Assembly (NCBI GenBank): GCA_035578905.1
Contig: JAQJVL010000002.1
Location: forward strand, 2,021,229-2,085,228
DNA: 64,000 nucleotides
Source of the DNA: Stictocephala bisonia
Taxonomy: Eukaryota > Arthropoda > Insecta > Hemiptera > Membracidae
Direction of reading: 5' to 3'
The position numbers and the translations under genes are program-made. This document shows positions 42,901 to 47,989 of the stretch, one piece after another; the stretch's first letter is position 1; each line of letters starts with the position of its first letter. The notes beneath the pieces are model-generated. The model had not been told where the DNA came from. It saw only the letters and a program-made list of their open reading frames with translations, and did not search any database.

Positions 42901-45368
42901 TCGTACCCAAGTATTTTGGTTTTGCATTTCGCAAATTGCAGGCGCTAGTAGTCACCCTTTCTTGACAAGCGGTCGCTTAATACTGCCTAATAATTTAATA
43001 ATGCGCCTGAAGATCCGAGCTGGCAATGGTATTTACTTTTGTTCAGTGTGGCTGGCTGGAAGAGTCCATTTTGCGAGTGAGGGAAGTCGGAAGTGGAACA
43101 GTTCATTTTACGTACACATAAATTGCAGTTACATAACTGTATATATTTTTTTATTCGTTTCGAGTTAAAATTAAATTTAAGTATAAGATTTAATATTTAA
43201 GTAAACATATATAATTTACATAACATTGACCTTAGAATTTTTTATAGTCTAATTAAAACACAGTTGTATTTTGAAATATTTTTCATATTGTATTGTAAAG
43301 CAGCGTCAAAGTTGGCGATCATGATAAACATCGTTCGTTCCATTACAATAGCTGCAGAGCACGTTGTGTCACATGAAATTGTAAGCGCCCAGCTTATGCG
43401 TGCTGTCTATTATCAGGTACTAAGTGTGATTGTTCAATAAAACCAAGTTATGTATGACTTATGTTTTATCCGGCTTTTATCATATCTGGCTTGACCTTCA
43501 TCACATTAGGCTGGATAATCGAAGCTGTACTGTACTTTGATACAAAAGGTTCCAAAACCTGTAGGAAAACATTTGTTTTGAACAATGTAAATATTGCAGT
43601 AACTTTTTTTATTTGTGAAACAAAATATTGTGAAATTTCAACAGGATGTTAATAATTAAATTGTCTTCATAGCAAACTGATTGAATAGAGTCCACATATT
43701 TTTATCATGGTCATAAATATGCCCAAAGAAGAATAAACGTTTTTATCCAGTAAATTTATTTTAAATAAAAATAGCAGTGTATGGCTTTTTAAAATATGTT
43801 ATTGTAATAGACTGATTATTTCATGTATAATTAAGCATAAAAATTATTAATTTTGTGTAATAAATTACAGATATAGGAATTATGTAATGGCACATTGTAA
43901 AAATTGATAGAAACCCTCTGGTACTGGCAGAGAAACACTTTGAAAATTCATCTGGCACTAAAAGGGTTAAATTATCAATTTTAAACTCTCAACTCCTGAT
44001 CAAGTGGCTAATGTTTGTAAAATAATACACCGGTTATATACATAGATTTTTGTTATTGATTTAATTTTACCAAGAAGATTCTGCTTTCCTTTCACTTTTT
44101 ACCAAAATTCAAGATCTACTCCCCCAAAGAAGTAACCTAAATGATAGTAGCTATAAAATGTAAATTTTCAGAAAATAAGCATAACAAATATAAGCAAAAA
44201 TTATATGTCTTTTATCAAATACACCTTGTTAGGTGAAAACACCCTGTAAAATATTTTGCTTGCATGGTAGTACAGTAGTTAGCTGCATTGCAACCTTTAG
44301 GAGGTTTTATTCAAGGATCTTCAATTCCTTCCTTAAAAGTTATACATTGCAGAAAAAAACTGCACAGTATCACTAGCACAGTTATAAAGGATATATTTGA
44401 AAATGCTACAGCAAAATGCCTCTTCCTTGGACTTGGCTTAGAGTCTCATTTAAATGAAAATTATTTACGTGCCATCCTCATTAGTTTTTTTAGCTTATTT
44501 TATCTTCCTGGATAAGTTTCATACTCCCAAGACTGTTAAATATTTTGGCTTAATGATGGCTATAATAACCCATTTCAGAAAATAATTTTGTTTCATTTTT
44601 TTAGTAACAATTTAATTTTCAGGCTAATGTCAATCCACAACTACCTCTGCTGGTGCTAGGTGTCCTTGGTATCCTAGGAGGGATCCTTGCCCTCTTTCTG
44701 CCTGAGACTATGGACCAGGAACTGCCCCAGACCATGGCTGATGGAGAGAACTTTGGAAAGGACCAGAAGTTCTTTGACATTCCTTGTGACAAGTATGACA
44801 AATAAATAACACTATTGATAGCTTTATGCCCTCTTAAAGTTCCTGTTTACTTTTCTATATGATATTTATTTCATTACTCCAAATAATTTGCTCCAAACAA
44901 TTCATAATGCCCAGAATTCTCTCACTTGAGTTCTTCTCTCAGAGTTGAGTTGAGGTATTGAAAGTTACTTTAAATGTTCTTGAAAACAGAGTTTTAATTT
45001 TTTTCGTTAAGTTTAAAATTGTGAATATTCTACAATACTTATGATAAAAGGTTATAATATTTATTTCTGAGTAGATCGTACTACACAAACATTCTACTTA
45101 AAAATCCTATTCATCTATAGAATATTAGATTTATTTATTAAGAATGCATAATGGGAATGGAACACGTTTTAAATTACTCTGGTGATGTACTTATGATTAT
45201 GTTTTCTTTTATTACAGAAGAAATAAAGAGACAGACTTCCAGAGGGCTGTAGTTTCAAGAACATCAAGATCTTCAATTCGAGCTTCAGTACGAGGAGAGC
45301 AATATCGGTCCAATTTGCTCAATCGATCCATTCGACGTAAGCAAGTTCCTGCTGAACAAGAAATATAG
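4298..45368 (+). CDS. SLC22-family transporter (carcinine/organic cation transporter-like), whole gene
   Basis: This is a plasma-membrane solute carrier of the major facilitator superfamily, organic ion (SLC22) branch. In-phase GT-AG exons give about 620 residues: 4298-4590 or 9261-9544, then 23434-23620, 29770-30028, 31480-31672, 35349-35454, 37635-37747, 40151-40365, 41143-41318, 44623-44792 and 45218-45368. Visible family marks are a conserved cytosolic N-terminus (DFDDMLPYIGEFGLYQK), TM1, a large Cys-containing extracellular loop, the TM2-3 motif GWMADRYGR, PESARWLVSQG after TM6 and DRWGRR between TM8 and TM9. The strongest resemblance, from memory of the family, is to insect carcinine or beta-alanine type transporters. 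The true substrate cannot be read from sequence. Introns are loaded with transposons. Confidence 0.88.
4591..5050 (+). repeat. Duplicated intron segment following exon A
   Basis: The first roughly 450 bp of intron after exon A are strongly similar to 9545-10010 after exon B, starting with GTCAGTCTGTCTCACATATT in both. This shows that the duplication covered the exon and its downstream intron. Similarity fades near 5050. Confidence 0.8.
5051..6570. other. Intron 1 sequence, nothing recognised
   Basis: A 12-base G run lies near 5177 and the sequence is otherwise AT-rich. Open frames here are short and lack domain or splice support. Confidence 0.4.
6573..6835 (+). repeat. 36-bp GTGGGTGGGT minisatellite, degenerate array
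   Basis: About seven diverged units of the form CACTGTACGTGTATGGGTGG followed by GTGGGTCAATAC are present. The same family forms the large array at 25976-26755 and a stub at 49225-49265. Long open frames on both strands are a by-product of a unit length divisible by three. Confidence 0.8.
7364..7893 (+). repeat. Interspersed repeat T, copy 1
   Basis: This is an unclassified repeat of about 500 bp with a (CACAGACAGACA)-rich middle. It ends in a hairpin, ACTTTCTC...GAGAAAGT near 7858-7888. The left part carries the block AAAGAATTGGCACAAACTT. Copies lie at 8338-8852 (same strand), 10631-11130 and 58837-59300 (opposite strand). No coding capacity is visible. Confidence 0.7.
8338..8852 (+). repeat. 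Interspersed repeat T, copy 2
   Basis: This is the same family as 7364-7893 and in the same orientation. It shares TTGTTCCAAAGAATTGGCAC at the left, the ACACACAGACAGACA block and the terminal TTTCTCTTTGCTAACGCACA hairpin region. Confidence 0.7.
9237..9544 (+). CDS. SLC22 alternative first coding exon B (duplicate)
   Basis: The ATG at 9261 gives MVVDTEGQASTLRTQEPP and 94 codons plus 2 bases up to the donor AG|GTCAGT. It has the same phase as exon A, so it joins exon 23434-23620 equally well. The protein is three residues shorter in the N-tail. Relative to exon A, replacement changes cluster in the outer half of TM1 and just after it: S67C, F68Y, A72N, I74M, I76M and F86Y in exon A numbering. 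The 27 codons before that cluster are identical in protein. The sequence CACCTGTAG before TGTTCAGTG at 9237 offers a splice acceptor. The intact frame and kept donor argue against a pseudo-exon. Confidence 0.82.
9545..10010 (+). repeat. Duplicated intron segment following exon B
   Basis: This is the counterpart of 4591-5050. It begins with the same bases and ends near the shared block GTCAACTAATGCTCAA and its downstream AAAAGCAGAAAATTAA. Confidence 0.8.
10011..10630. other. Intron sequence, nothing recognised
   Basis: AT-rich intron DNA without a recognisable repeat partner or exon. Confidence 0.4.
10631..11130 (-). repeat. Interspersed repeat T, copy 3 (inverted)
   Basis: The copy starts with the hairpin TTTCTCCCATGTGCGTTAGC and its complement CATGGAGAAAG. 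It then runs through the TGTCTGTCCGTCTGTC block to GTAAGTTTGTGCCAA near 11118. It is opposite in strand to copies 1 and 2. Confidence 0.7.
11131..11614. other. Intron sequence with a short GC-richer block
   Basis: The stretch 11250-11410 is richer in G+C than its surroundings (for example CCTCCGCGGCTC and TTGGCCGCGGCC). It could be part of an older transposon. No frame, hairpin pair or partner copy was found. Confidence 0.35.
11615..11766. mobile_element. Short MITE with perfect 33-bp terminal inverted repeats
   Basis: Positions 11615-11647 (starting ACACCGTAAAGC, ending GGATGTATTTAC) and 11734-11766 are exact reverse complements. The whole unit is 152 bp. No obvious target duplication flanks it (CGA on the left, CAA on the right). 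Confidence 0.85.
11839..12290 (+). mobile_element. MITE with GAGTCTGCAG ends, copy 1
   Basis: The terminal inverted repeats run GAGTCTGCAGATGCTGTCGG on the left and, complementary on the right, CCGACAGCCTCTGCAGACTC. They extend inward to AAGAACAATGTTAT, about 55 bp each. A second copy in the opposite orientation is at 29156-29535. It is non-coding. Confidence 0.8.
12291..12898. other. Intron sequence, nothing recognised
   Basis: AT-rich sequence ending in a short ACACAC tract directly before a SINE. Confidence 0.4.
12899..13350 (+). mobile_element. SINE family B, near full length
   Basis: The head TGGTGGCGCAGTGTTGTAAA resembles a degenerate tRNA A box. A body follows with GTCTGGGGTGTCCACGTTGA and GTAGGGAAGAGAACTGAG. 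The 3' module is TAACAATGACTACACTCG...CTACGATCGGCGTCTTAG. Related copies lie at 23790-24036, 28990-29148, 45495-45930 (minus), 49925-50095 (minus) and 50335-50605 (minus). The 3' module is shared with SINE family A. Confidence 0.75.
13392..13640 (-). other. Unidentified open frame after SINE B
   Basis: A minus-strand frame reads ...PKALKALKEGFDFTVWES... with balanced composition and no stop for about 74 codons; a plus-strand frame overlaps it. It is not recognised. It may be a fragment of a mobile-element protein. No splice sites support it as a host exon. Confidence 0.2.
13963..14415. repeat. 32-bp minisatellite with higher-order structure
   Basis: About 14 units of TTTTACTTTATTAATACAAA followed by ACAGTAAACTAG are present. 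Unit variants (AAACTAG or ATACTAG, CAGT or CACT, and one with TTTATAATAC lacking two bases of TTATTAATAC) recur in the same order with a period of 127 bp starting at 14101 and 14228. This shows block duplication of four units. Confidence 0.9.
14416..15226. other. Intron sequence, nothing recognised
   Basis: AT-rich DNA with a TATATA/ACACAC tract near 15085-15127. The 88-codon minus-strand frame at 14860-15126 is low complexity and is not supported as a gene. Confidence 0.4.
15227..15340 (-). mobile_element. Helitron-like 3' terminus
   Basis: Read on the minus strand, the end is GCGAAGCGTACAGGGGTGTC followed by CCCTAG and then T. This matches the plus-strand Helitron end at 34512 (GCGTGCAGGGGTTACCCCTAG, then T). 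The CTAG end with a downstream T and a GC hairpin just inside is the Helitron signature. The other end of this copy could not be located; sequence to about 15830 may belong to it. Confidence 0.55.
15341..16474. other. Intron sequence, possibly Helitron body
   Basis: Overlapping 112- and 113-codon frames lie on both strands at 15834-16213 with no recognisable domain. The segment 15880-16040 is richer in G+C. I cannot assign this stretch. Confidence 0.3.
16475..17072 (-). mobile_element. Non-autonomous Helitron, unit 1 of a head-to-tail pair
   Basis: On the minus strand it starts TCTATATTTATAAAAGAGGA and ends GGGCGGGTACAGCTAG. A short GC hairpin around GGCGAAGC lies about 10 bases inside the 3' end. 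On the plus strand, A at 16474 precedes CTAG. The right end, ATATAGA at 17072, abuts CTAG of the next unit with no base between. No Rep/helicase coding region is present. Confidence 0.75.
17073..17678 (-). mobile_element. Non-autonomous Helitron, unit 2 of a head-to-tail pair
   Basis: This is nearly the same sequence as unit 1, with scattered substitutions and a short extra CACACACTCTC segment near 17330. It ends ATATAGA at 17678, followed by T. The pair as a whole therefore lies between one A (16474) and one T (17679), the Helitron target dinucleotide. Confidence 0.75.
17679..18990. other. Intron sequence, nothing recognised
   Basis: AT-rich; an (AAT)n tract is near 17970. No exon or repeat partner was found. 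Confidence 0.4.
19005..19145 (+). pseudogene. Short non-LTR reverse transcriptase fragment
   Basis: The translation contains RIGSRVPQGSVLGPIFY, the conserved motif before the catalytic YADD block of non-LTR reverse transcriptases, at about 19075-19130. The frame is broken on both sides, so this is a relic. Confidence 0.6.
19146..22049. other. Intron sequence, nothing recognised
   Basis: Low-complexity AT tracts lie at 20930-21060 and a poly-A run at 21963-21986. Scattered short open frames lack support. Confidence 0.4.
22050..22275 (+). mobile_element. tRNA-derived SINE, family C
   Basis: An A box (TGGCTCAGTGG at 22063-22073) and a perfect B box (GGTTCGAATCC at 22107-22117) are spaced as in a tRNA. 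The anticodon arm does not fold into a normal tRNA, and about 150 bp of unrelated tail follow. Decayed relatives lie at 28852-28915 (minus), 55805-55855 (minus) and 62948-63105 (plus). Confidence 0.75.
22276..23433. other. Intron sequence with a non-LTR-like 3' tail
   Basis: The segment near 23190-23225 ends GGGGATACTGCCGAAATAAA TAAAT, typical of the 3' ends of Jockey/CR1-type retrotransposons with a short repeat tail. No coding remnant was found upstream. Confidence 0.4.
23434..23620 (+). CDS. SLC22 exon 2 (extracellular loop)
   Basis: The acceptor TTGTCCAG precedes 23434 and the donor GAG|GTATTT follows 23620. Joined to either first exon it completes an Arg codon and continues LALSIPRNAEGGYEQCSVYD. 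It encodes the large loop between TM1 and TM2 (residues about 98-160). The loop carries Cys in EQCSVYD and KPCDRGW, plus an N-glycosylation sequon NTT, as expected for SLC22 proteins. Confidence 0.88.
23790..24036 (+). mobile_element. SINE family B, 5'-truncated
   Basis: It shares AGTCTGGGGTGTCC, TTGTGTAGGGAAGATAACTT and the 3' module AACAATGACTACACTCATC...ACGATCGGTGTCTTA with the copy at 12899-13350. Confidence 0.7.
24200..24815 (+). pseudogene. Non-LTR retrotransposon C-terminal fragment
   Basis: The open frame 24210-24479 contains CYNTRN, then SYLFLAPKLFNFLPLEIK, then a lysine-rich LKGWLF segment. This order (YNTRN, LGxKLFNxLPxEIK, FKxxLKxWL) is typical of the region after the thumb in non-LTR reverse transcriptases. 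The sequence downstream to about 24815 may be its 3' UTR. The 5' part is missing. Confidence 0.6.
24816..25975. other. Intron sequence, nothing recognised
   Basis: Short frames at 25076-25291 and 25372-25632 have no domain or splice support. A TATATA tract occupies 25940-25975. Confidence 0.4.
25976..26755. repeat. 36-bp minisatellite arranged as a large inverted array
   Basis: About 15 units reading CCCACCCATACACGTACGGT plus ATTATTAG occupy 25976-26520. After a short junction, about six units of the reverse complement (TGTACGTGTATGGGTGGGTG) occupy 26531-26755. The unit is 12 codons long, so both strands stay open for 150-180 codons; these frames are not genes. The two arms could pair into a long hairpin or cruciform. 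Confidence 0.9.
26794..27949 (-). mobile_element. Non-autonomous Helitron-like element
   Basis: On the minus strand the 3' end is CAGGCGGGTACACCTAG followed by T, as in the 16475 family. The 5' part (27760-27935) matches the start of the plus-strand element at 33733, including AAATACCACTGA and CGAGGCTGAAAT. The exact 5' terminus is lost in a (TA)n run at 27910-27950. Imperfect internal duplications carry TAGTCTAGAAAAATCTG-type blocks. Confidence 0.6.
27990..28720 (-). pseudogene. Decayed RTE-like reverse transcriptase, interrupted
   Basis: Reading the minus strand in pieces gives NKASGENGIVAENLK (about 28680-28620), IWQTERFPNDWENAFLYP (about 28590-28530), DNIMEEYQSGFSSNR (about 28430-28375) and KISFVDFTKARDSID (about 28165-28115). 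These are the successive reverse transcriptase blocks, with the catalytic Asp of motif A visible in VDF. Stops and frameshifts break it. An unrelated segment of about 145 bp (28230-28375) sits between the blocks. Confidence 0.65.
28852..28915 (-). mobile_element. SINE family C head, minus strand relic
   Basis: On the minus strand, TGATGGCTCAGTGGTTAAGA (A box) is followed about 30 bases later by GATTTGAATCC (degenerate B box). Only the tRNA-like head remains. Confidence 0.5.
28990..29148 (+). mobile_element. SINE family B, 3' module only
   Basis: The copy runs from GGCTATTGGGCTATTAATAA through AACAATGACTACACTCG to CTACGATCGGCGTCTTAG and GAATAATGAATAAT. It is 5' truncated. Confidence 0.75.
29156..29535 (-). 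mobile_element. MITE with GAGTCTGCAG-type ends, copy 2 (inverted)
   Basis: The reverse complement aligns with 11839-12290: GGCTGTCGGCCATG, TTTTAATCCCATAAGAACAA, ATTTATTGACCAAA and GAGGTGTCATTTTAA all match. It ends about 235 bp before exon 3. Confidence 0.8.
29770..30028 (+). CDS. SLC22 exon 3 (TM2 to TM4, MFS signature)
   Basis: The acceptor CTGTTTTAG precedes 29770 and the donor G|GTGAGT follows 30028. It encodes residues about 161-246: LDWVCELKALPTIAQSIFFC, then GAIVGGLIFGWMADRYGRIP. The latter contains the cytosolic TM2-TM3 loop motif (GxxxDRxGR), the main structural signature of the major facilitator superfamily. CRFFVGFAFDN then marks TM4. Confidence 0.92.
30029..31479 (+). other. SLC22 intron, nothing else recognised
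   Basis: AT-rich intron with an (ATT)n tract near 30390. No repeat partner in this window was found. Confidence 0.4.
31480..31672 (+). CDS. SLC22 exon 4 (TM5 and TM6)
   Basis: The acceptor TTGTTTCAG precedes 31480 and the donor AG|GTTTGT follows 31672. The exon continues VLEYVGPRWRTFVANMSIAI, then TM5-TM6 with WISLWVADWRWL, ending PESA plus the first two bases of Arg. The block after TM4, EYVGPRWRTF, is strongly conserved in insect SLC22 transporters. Confidence 0.92.
31673..32612 (+). other. SLC22 intron, nothing recognised
   Basis: AT-rich. TCGATTAATCGATTGTTAATCG at 32328-32349 resembles the inner ends of the hAT MITE at 41432 but is too short to call. A T-run lies at 32551-32569. Confidence 0.35.
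32613..32880 (+). mobile_element. tRNA-derived SINE family A, full length
   Basis: The head TAGCTTAATTGGTTAAAT (A box region) is followed by AGTTCGATCCC (B box). The body includes GGGATCAGCTGATGGCCACC and TCATTGGGCTATTAATTAAT. The 3' module is TAACAATGACTACATTCGCT...TTGACGATCAGTGTCTTAC with the tail AAATAAATAA. Sister copies lie at 40835-41080 and 57864-58158. Confidence 0.8.
32881..33732 (+). other. SLC22 intron, nothing recognised
   Basis: AT-rich. Overlapping frames of about 72 codons on both strands at 33415-33686 have no recognisable features. Confidence 0.4.
33733..34512 (+). mobile_element. Non-autonomous Helitron, full length
   Basis: It starts TCTATACATATAAAAGC after A at 33732 and ends CCCCTAG before T at 34513, the Helitron A|T target. 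A CACG-AAG-CGTG hairpin sits about 12-16 bases inside the 3' end (near 34487-34497). Several GAGGCCGTAGGCC-like short repeats occur at 34370-34480. No Rep/helicase frame is present, so it would depend on an autonomous partner. Confidence 0.75.
34513..35348 (+). other. SLC22 intron, nothing recognised
   Basis: AT-rich intron sequence with no repeat partner in the window. Confidence 0.4.
35349..35454 (+). CDS. SLC22 exon 5 (cytosolic loop after TM6)
   Basis: The acceptor TTTTGTTAAG precedes 35349 and the donor CAG|GTTTGT follows 35454. Joined to exon 4 it reads PESARWLVSQGKVDKA, the typical PESxRWL block after TM6. It then continues ILKKFERINKTKVPEDVYNK, the start of the large central cytosolic loop (residues about 311-346). 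Confidence 0.9.
35859..36541. mobile_element. TA-flanked palindromic MITE (about 680 bp)
   Basis: TA flanks both ends (35857-35858 and 36542-36543). The arms are long imperfect inverted repeats: ATTAAGTCTCGGAACGGCTT near 35868 pairs with the complement of AAGCCATCCTGGGACTTAAT near 36513, and TGCCGCAAATTCAACGTCAA near 36044 pairs with TCGGATTTGCGGCA near 36313. Part of the interior (ACGGTCCGCAAGGAGTTGG, AATTAAAGGT) resembles the interior of the MITEs at 341 and 3629. Confidence 0.75.
36542..37634 (+). other. SLC22 intron, nothing recognised
   Basis: AT-rich intron sequence with no recognised element. Confidence 0.4.
37635..37747 (+). CDS. SLC22 exon 6 (central loop and start of TM7)
   Basis: The acceptor TTGTGTTGCAG precedes 37635 and the donor TG|GTTAGT follows 37747. 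It encodes KSCLAAQKEEEAGKNYSVLD, then LFRSPRLRNITILLIVIW. This is the basic end of the cytosolic loop entering TM7, the usual LFRxPRLRxxT context in SLC22 proteins. Confidence 0.9.
38587..39967. mobile_element. TA-flanked transposon with 70-bp inverted ends, carrying a nested retrotransposon
   Basis: The left end is CAGGGTGTTCATAAAAACCC and the right end complements as CAGGGTGTTAATAGAAAACC. Inverted repeats of about 70 bp extend inward (TTCAAGACTTTGGGACATG), and TA lies on both outer sides. The block 38866-39190 matches 46098-46470, a second and uninterrupted copy. A retrotransposon fragment (about 39196-39895) lies within this copy. Confidence 0.75.
39196..39895 (+). pseudogene. Nested non-LTR retrotransposon 3' fragment
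   Basis: The frame at 39322-39582 reads CRAAPREHCRPLFTQTKILT, then SLYIYQILIF, then FTRNCNKLHIPQHRLAK. This is the conserved post-thumb region of Jockey/CR1-like reverse transcriptases. After a frameshift it continues YNKLPVNAKDVSLKRFKDKL (39580-39640). The 5' portion, including the catalytic core, is missing. The limits come from comparing the host element with its intact copy near 46470-46500. Confidence 0.7.
40151..40365 (+). CDS. SLC22 exon 7 (TM7 to TM9)
   Basis: The acceptor GTGTCCCCAG precedes 40151 and the donor G|GTAAGT follows 40365. Joined to exon 6 it reads IWMAISLVFDGHVRNVGSLG, then DVFLTFTIASATELPADTF (TM8), then LTMVLDRWGRRWLACGSM. DRWGRR is the second-half counterpart of the TM2-3 motif. 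Confidence 0.92.
40835..41080 (+). mobile_element. SINE family A, B box deleted
   Basis: It aligns with 32613-32880 but jumps from GGTTCTCA directly to GAGTCATAAC, losing the TTCGATCCCAATC stretch that holds the B box. The 3' module and AAATAAATAA tail are kept. It lies 63 bp before the acceptor of exon 8. Confidence 0.75.
41143..41318 (+). CDS. SLC22 exon 8 (TM10 and TM11)
   Basis: The acceptor TTGTTTTATAG precedes 41143 and the donor CTG|GTAAGT follows 41318. It encodes GVPSASLAIMGRFSVNISYN, then IGLQYAAELLPTVVRAQGVA. QYAAELLPTVVRAQG is the highly conserved SLC22 block (YTAELYPTVVRxxG). TM11 follows in IMGYVASIVAPFVVYL. Confidence 0.93.
41432..42126. mobile_element. hAT-like MITE with 8-bp target duplication
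   Basis: The left end TAGGGATAGCCGATTGTCGA and the right end (complement TAGGGATGGCCGATTGTCAA) are inverted repeats with further inner AATCGATAGTTT matches. The flanking 8-mers CTTGTTTG (41424-41431) and CTGGTTTG (42127-42134) match at 7 of 8 positions. The 8-bp duplication and end sequence fit the hAT superfamily. No transposase is present. Confidence 0.75.
42759..43532. mobile_element. pogo/Tigger-like MITE
   Basis: The left end CAGTACAACCTCAATTATCC matches the complement of the right end (CAGTACAGCTTCGATTATCC). TA lies on both outer sides (42757-42758 and 43533-43534). CAGTAxAxCxTCxATTATCCG is the well-known end of pogo/Tigger elements. The transposase is absent; the 774-bp unit looks like an internal-deletion derivative. 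Confidence 0.8.
43533..44622 (+). other. SLC22 intron, nothing recognised
   Basis: AT-rich. The open frame 44288-44515 has no splice support and no domain. Confidence 0.4.
44623..44805 (+). CDS. SLC22 exon 9 (TM12) with alternative stop
   Basis: The acceptor TTTAATTTTCAG precedes 44623. It encodes ANVNPQLPLLVLGVLGILGG, then ILALFLPETMDQELPQTMAD. LFLPET.xxxLPxT is the standard SLC22 end of TM12. Two outcomes are possible. A donor AA|GTATGA after 44792 joins in phase to 45218. Alternatively, reading on gives KYDK and TAA at 44803-44805 (about 574 residues), with AATAAA at 44801-44806 overlapping the stop. Confidence 0.92.
   Translation, partial: ANVNPQLPLLVLGVLGILGGILALFLPETMDQELPQTMADGENFGKDQKFFDIPCDKYDK
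45218..45368 (+). CDS. SLC22 exon 10 (alternative C-terminal tail)
   Basis: The acceptor CTTTTATTACAG precedes 45218. From donor 44792 the frame stays open for 50 codons to TAG at 45366-45368. The tail is rich in Arg and Ser (RAVVSRTSRSSIRASVRGEQ, then NLLNRSIRRKQVPAEQEI). Such a tail is likely cytosolic and could be phosphorylated. The open frame plus good splice sites support a real exon, though short and long forms may coexist. Confidence 0.75.
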
Positions 45369-45494
45369 TCTAACATAGCATAGTCATTTATGTGATATTG
45401 AAGTATTATCAAGTATCAATTTAGATATTTACAAAACCGTATGCTACCATTTTCATTGTTTTCTAGAGTATTTACCTGTCCACTTATTGTTATT

Positions 45495-45930
45495 AATCAT
45501 TATTAAGACGCCGATCGTCAAGATATGGGTGAATGAGTGTGATGAGTGTAGATAAATGAGTGTAGTCATTGTTACTAACTAAGGTGGACTGTTCCTCAGA
45601 AAGAGCTACTTATTAATAACCCAATAGCTAGGGCAACTAAGGGACCAACAGCTTTACATGGAATCCAAACCACATAGTGTTGGTCTGATTTTCAGCTAAC
45701 TGACAAGCCTGACACTCAGTTTTCTTCCCTACACAACATCTGAACCTTGACTACCAACCAACATGGACACCCCAGACATCTCTAGTAGTGTCCATCTCGA
45801 TGGCAGCCATAGTGAGGACGCCGTGTCAGTATTAAGAGGACCGAGCATAGAACCTATCAGCTACAATCTCCTCAACACTTTGTCCCCAAGTAGCTGGGTT
45901 ACAGCACTACGCCACCAGTGCCAACAGATG
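45495..45930 (-). mobile_element. SINE family B, near full length, minus strand
   Basis: It is the reverse complement of the 12899-13350 family: the 3' module begins AAGACGCCGATCGTCAAG and the head ends CACTACGCCACCAGTG. It lies about 125 bp after the transporter stop, so it is probably in or next to the 3' UTR. The 64-codon frame 45763-45957 is inside it and is not a gene. Confidence 0.8.
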
Positions 45931-46097
45931 AAAACAGGGAATACGCTTAAAATTTAAAACAAGTGTATACTCATTCGATAATACTCTCTTTTATTGTGTT
46001 CATACATTTTACGTGTGTAAAAACTAGATTTGTGGTTTCACAGCATGTACCTGATTACCATGTTTGAACAAGCAAAAATCATTGAAAGTTTTTAAAT

Positions 46098-46555
46098 ACA
46101 ATTTCATCCAATTAGGATGTGCTGTATTTAAAAAAAAAATTACAACATATCAGTTATTAATGATCCAAACTTAACAATCTTTGTACCATCATTTAGGTAA
46201 TCAAATTTTGCAATTTTTGTTTGTCTTGTAGTTTTTCTGGAAAAATCTATACTCTTTAAGACATTAATTAAGTTTTGAAAACTAAAAATAGCCGTAATTT
46301 TGAAATGTTACAAAGTAGGAACTTGATACTGAATAAATAATTAGGTCTTATTGCTCCTCAAACATGTACGGGGTTTAAAGATAATATCTTCAGGGGCTAT
46401 TAAGATATGATAAAATAAATTATGTAAAAAACACTTCCAGGAAGATAGATGGAAAACTAACAGATTTAGGACAGGATGTTTACAGGGACTTTTTTCTTAA
46501 TTTTCATGTACTTAATCATATCCCGAAGTCTTGAAGGGTTTATATGAACACTCTG
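46098..46555. mobile_element. Uninterrupted copy of the 38587 transposon, 5' part missing
   Basis: It shares AGTAGGAACTTGATACT, ATAATATCTTCAGGGGCTAT and the end CTTGAAGGGTTTATATGAAC ACTCTG, followed by TA. It lacks the left terminus but runs straight through the point where the other copy carries the retrotransposon. Confidence 0.75.
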
Positions 46556-47987
46556 TATATACGTTTGATTGCTAAAATAGATTACTAAATGAAAATTTTT
46601 AAATGGAAATGCATACTGTCTTGAAATTGGTACTTGGTGATACATTTTGTAAATAGTGTAAATTATTTAAGTTATTTTAGCTAAAACAAACATTTTAAGT
46701 TGTACGTTTTGATACCAGTTATTTATTAATTTATTTATTTGTTTTATTTTTGACTATGTAATGTTGTATACAATTTCTTGTCAGTTGGTTCTAGGCTGTG
46801 ATGTTTTGAGTGTTATTCTCATTTTTATTTTAATGATTTATTGTATTTAATATAAATGTCTAAGTAGTGCCAAAAAATATTTTAAGTTTCCAATTAAATA
46901 TACAACTCTAAACTAACTTAATCAAATACTTGTTTCCGTTATTTTTAATAGATTATTGTTTTATTCTTTGGCAGACTAGTTTATTTTTGGTAATGATATA
47001 ATAAATAAATTAGTTACAGAAATTATATAAATATGAATAATTGAACTGAATTCTTTTAAATAATACTGTATGTAAATCTAGATCAAACCTTTTCTTTTAT
47101 ATCACAACCAAAAATTATCATTTATAAGATACTTAAGCATTAAAAACTATTTTCAAGATGTTCTGTTATATTTCAGCTGCCTCATTCCTTCAAACATAAC
47201 ATATTAAGAATGGTGCTAAGAAAGATATGTGAAAATATAAAATAATCAATTTACACTCATAAATTTTTAATATGCAAACTCCTTTTCAAATTGCATGTAA
47301 ACTCTATTAGTCTATGTTTATCTTTATAGTTTGTTAATGAAAGGCAAAATAAAATTTTGTGTGTAAAGATCATTACAGTGCAATTACACTTCATTTTCTC
47401 ATGTCTATTCACATATACATGCACCGATATACCTTGCTGCAAACATACGCAAAATTTTCAATTATCTACATACCTTTTATTTGAAAAATGTACAACGCCT
47501 TTTCCTACATATAATAAAAATGGGATCCCATAATATCCACATACTATAGTCGTCCAAGATCCAATCATATCTTAAGGTATTAGGGACAACTGAATTCCGC
47601 TAGATTGTCGCTAATCTGGTGCTTTCGGAGGTGTGTGCATCTTCCAAGGCTCCCCACTCTGCTAAGTCTCTCTCACAACCTAATTTTTTTACCTTACTTT
47701 TACCAATTTATTTATTATTAAAAACTACAACAAACGTCAGCTAACAGTAGTAATTCTGGTAACAGAGCAAACAATAGGTTAGATGAGGTAAAAATAAAAT
47801 GGAACATTTTGCAACAATGAAACAGCTGATTATTACGTAACAACACGATCATGTGATATTGTTGTAAACTGTATTCGTTTATTACTTATTACTGTATTGC
47901 ACTTACACAATACACAGTTGTTGCAATAACAAAGTTTTTAAATATTTTACTTGTAAAATAAAGCATTTGTGAAACTGTAATAGGGGA
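46556..47987. other. Intergenic sequence between convergent genes
   Basis: AT-rich, with AATAAA motifs (for example near 46998) that could end the long transporter transcript. No exon or recognisable repeat was found. Confidence 0.35.
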
Positions 47988-47989
47988 GT

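Noticed and set aside
45763..45957. 64-codon frame after the transporter stop
   Set aside because: It falls inside a minus-strand SINE family B copy.
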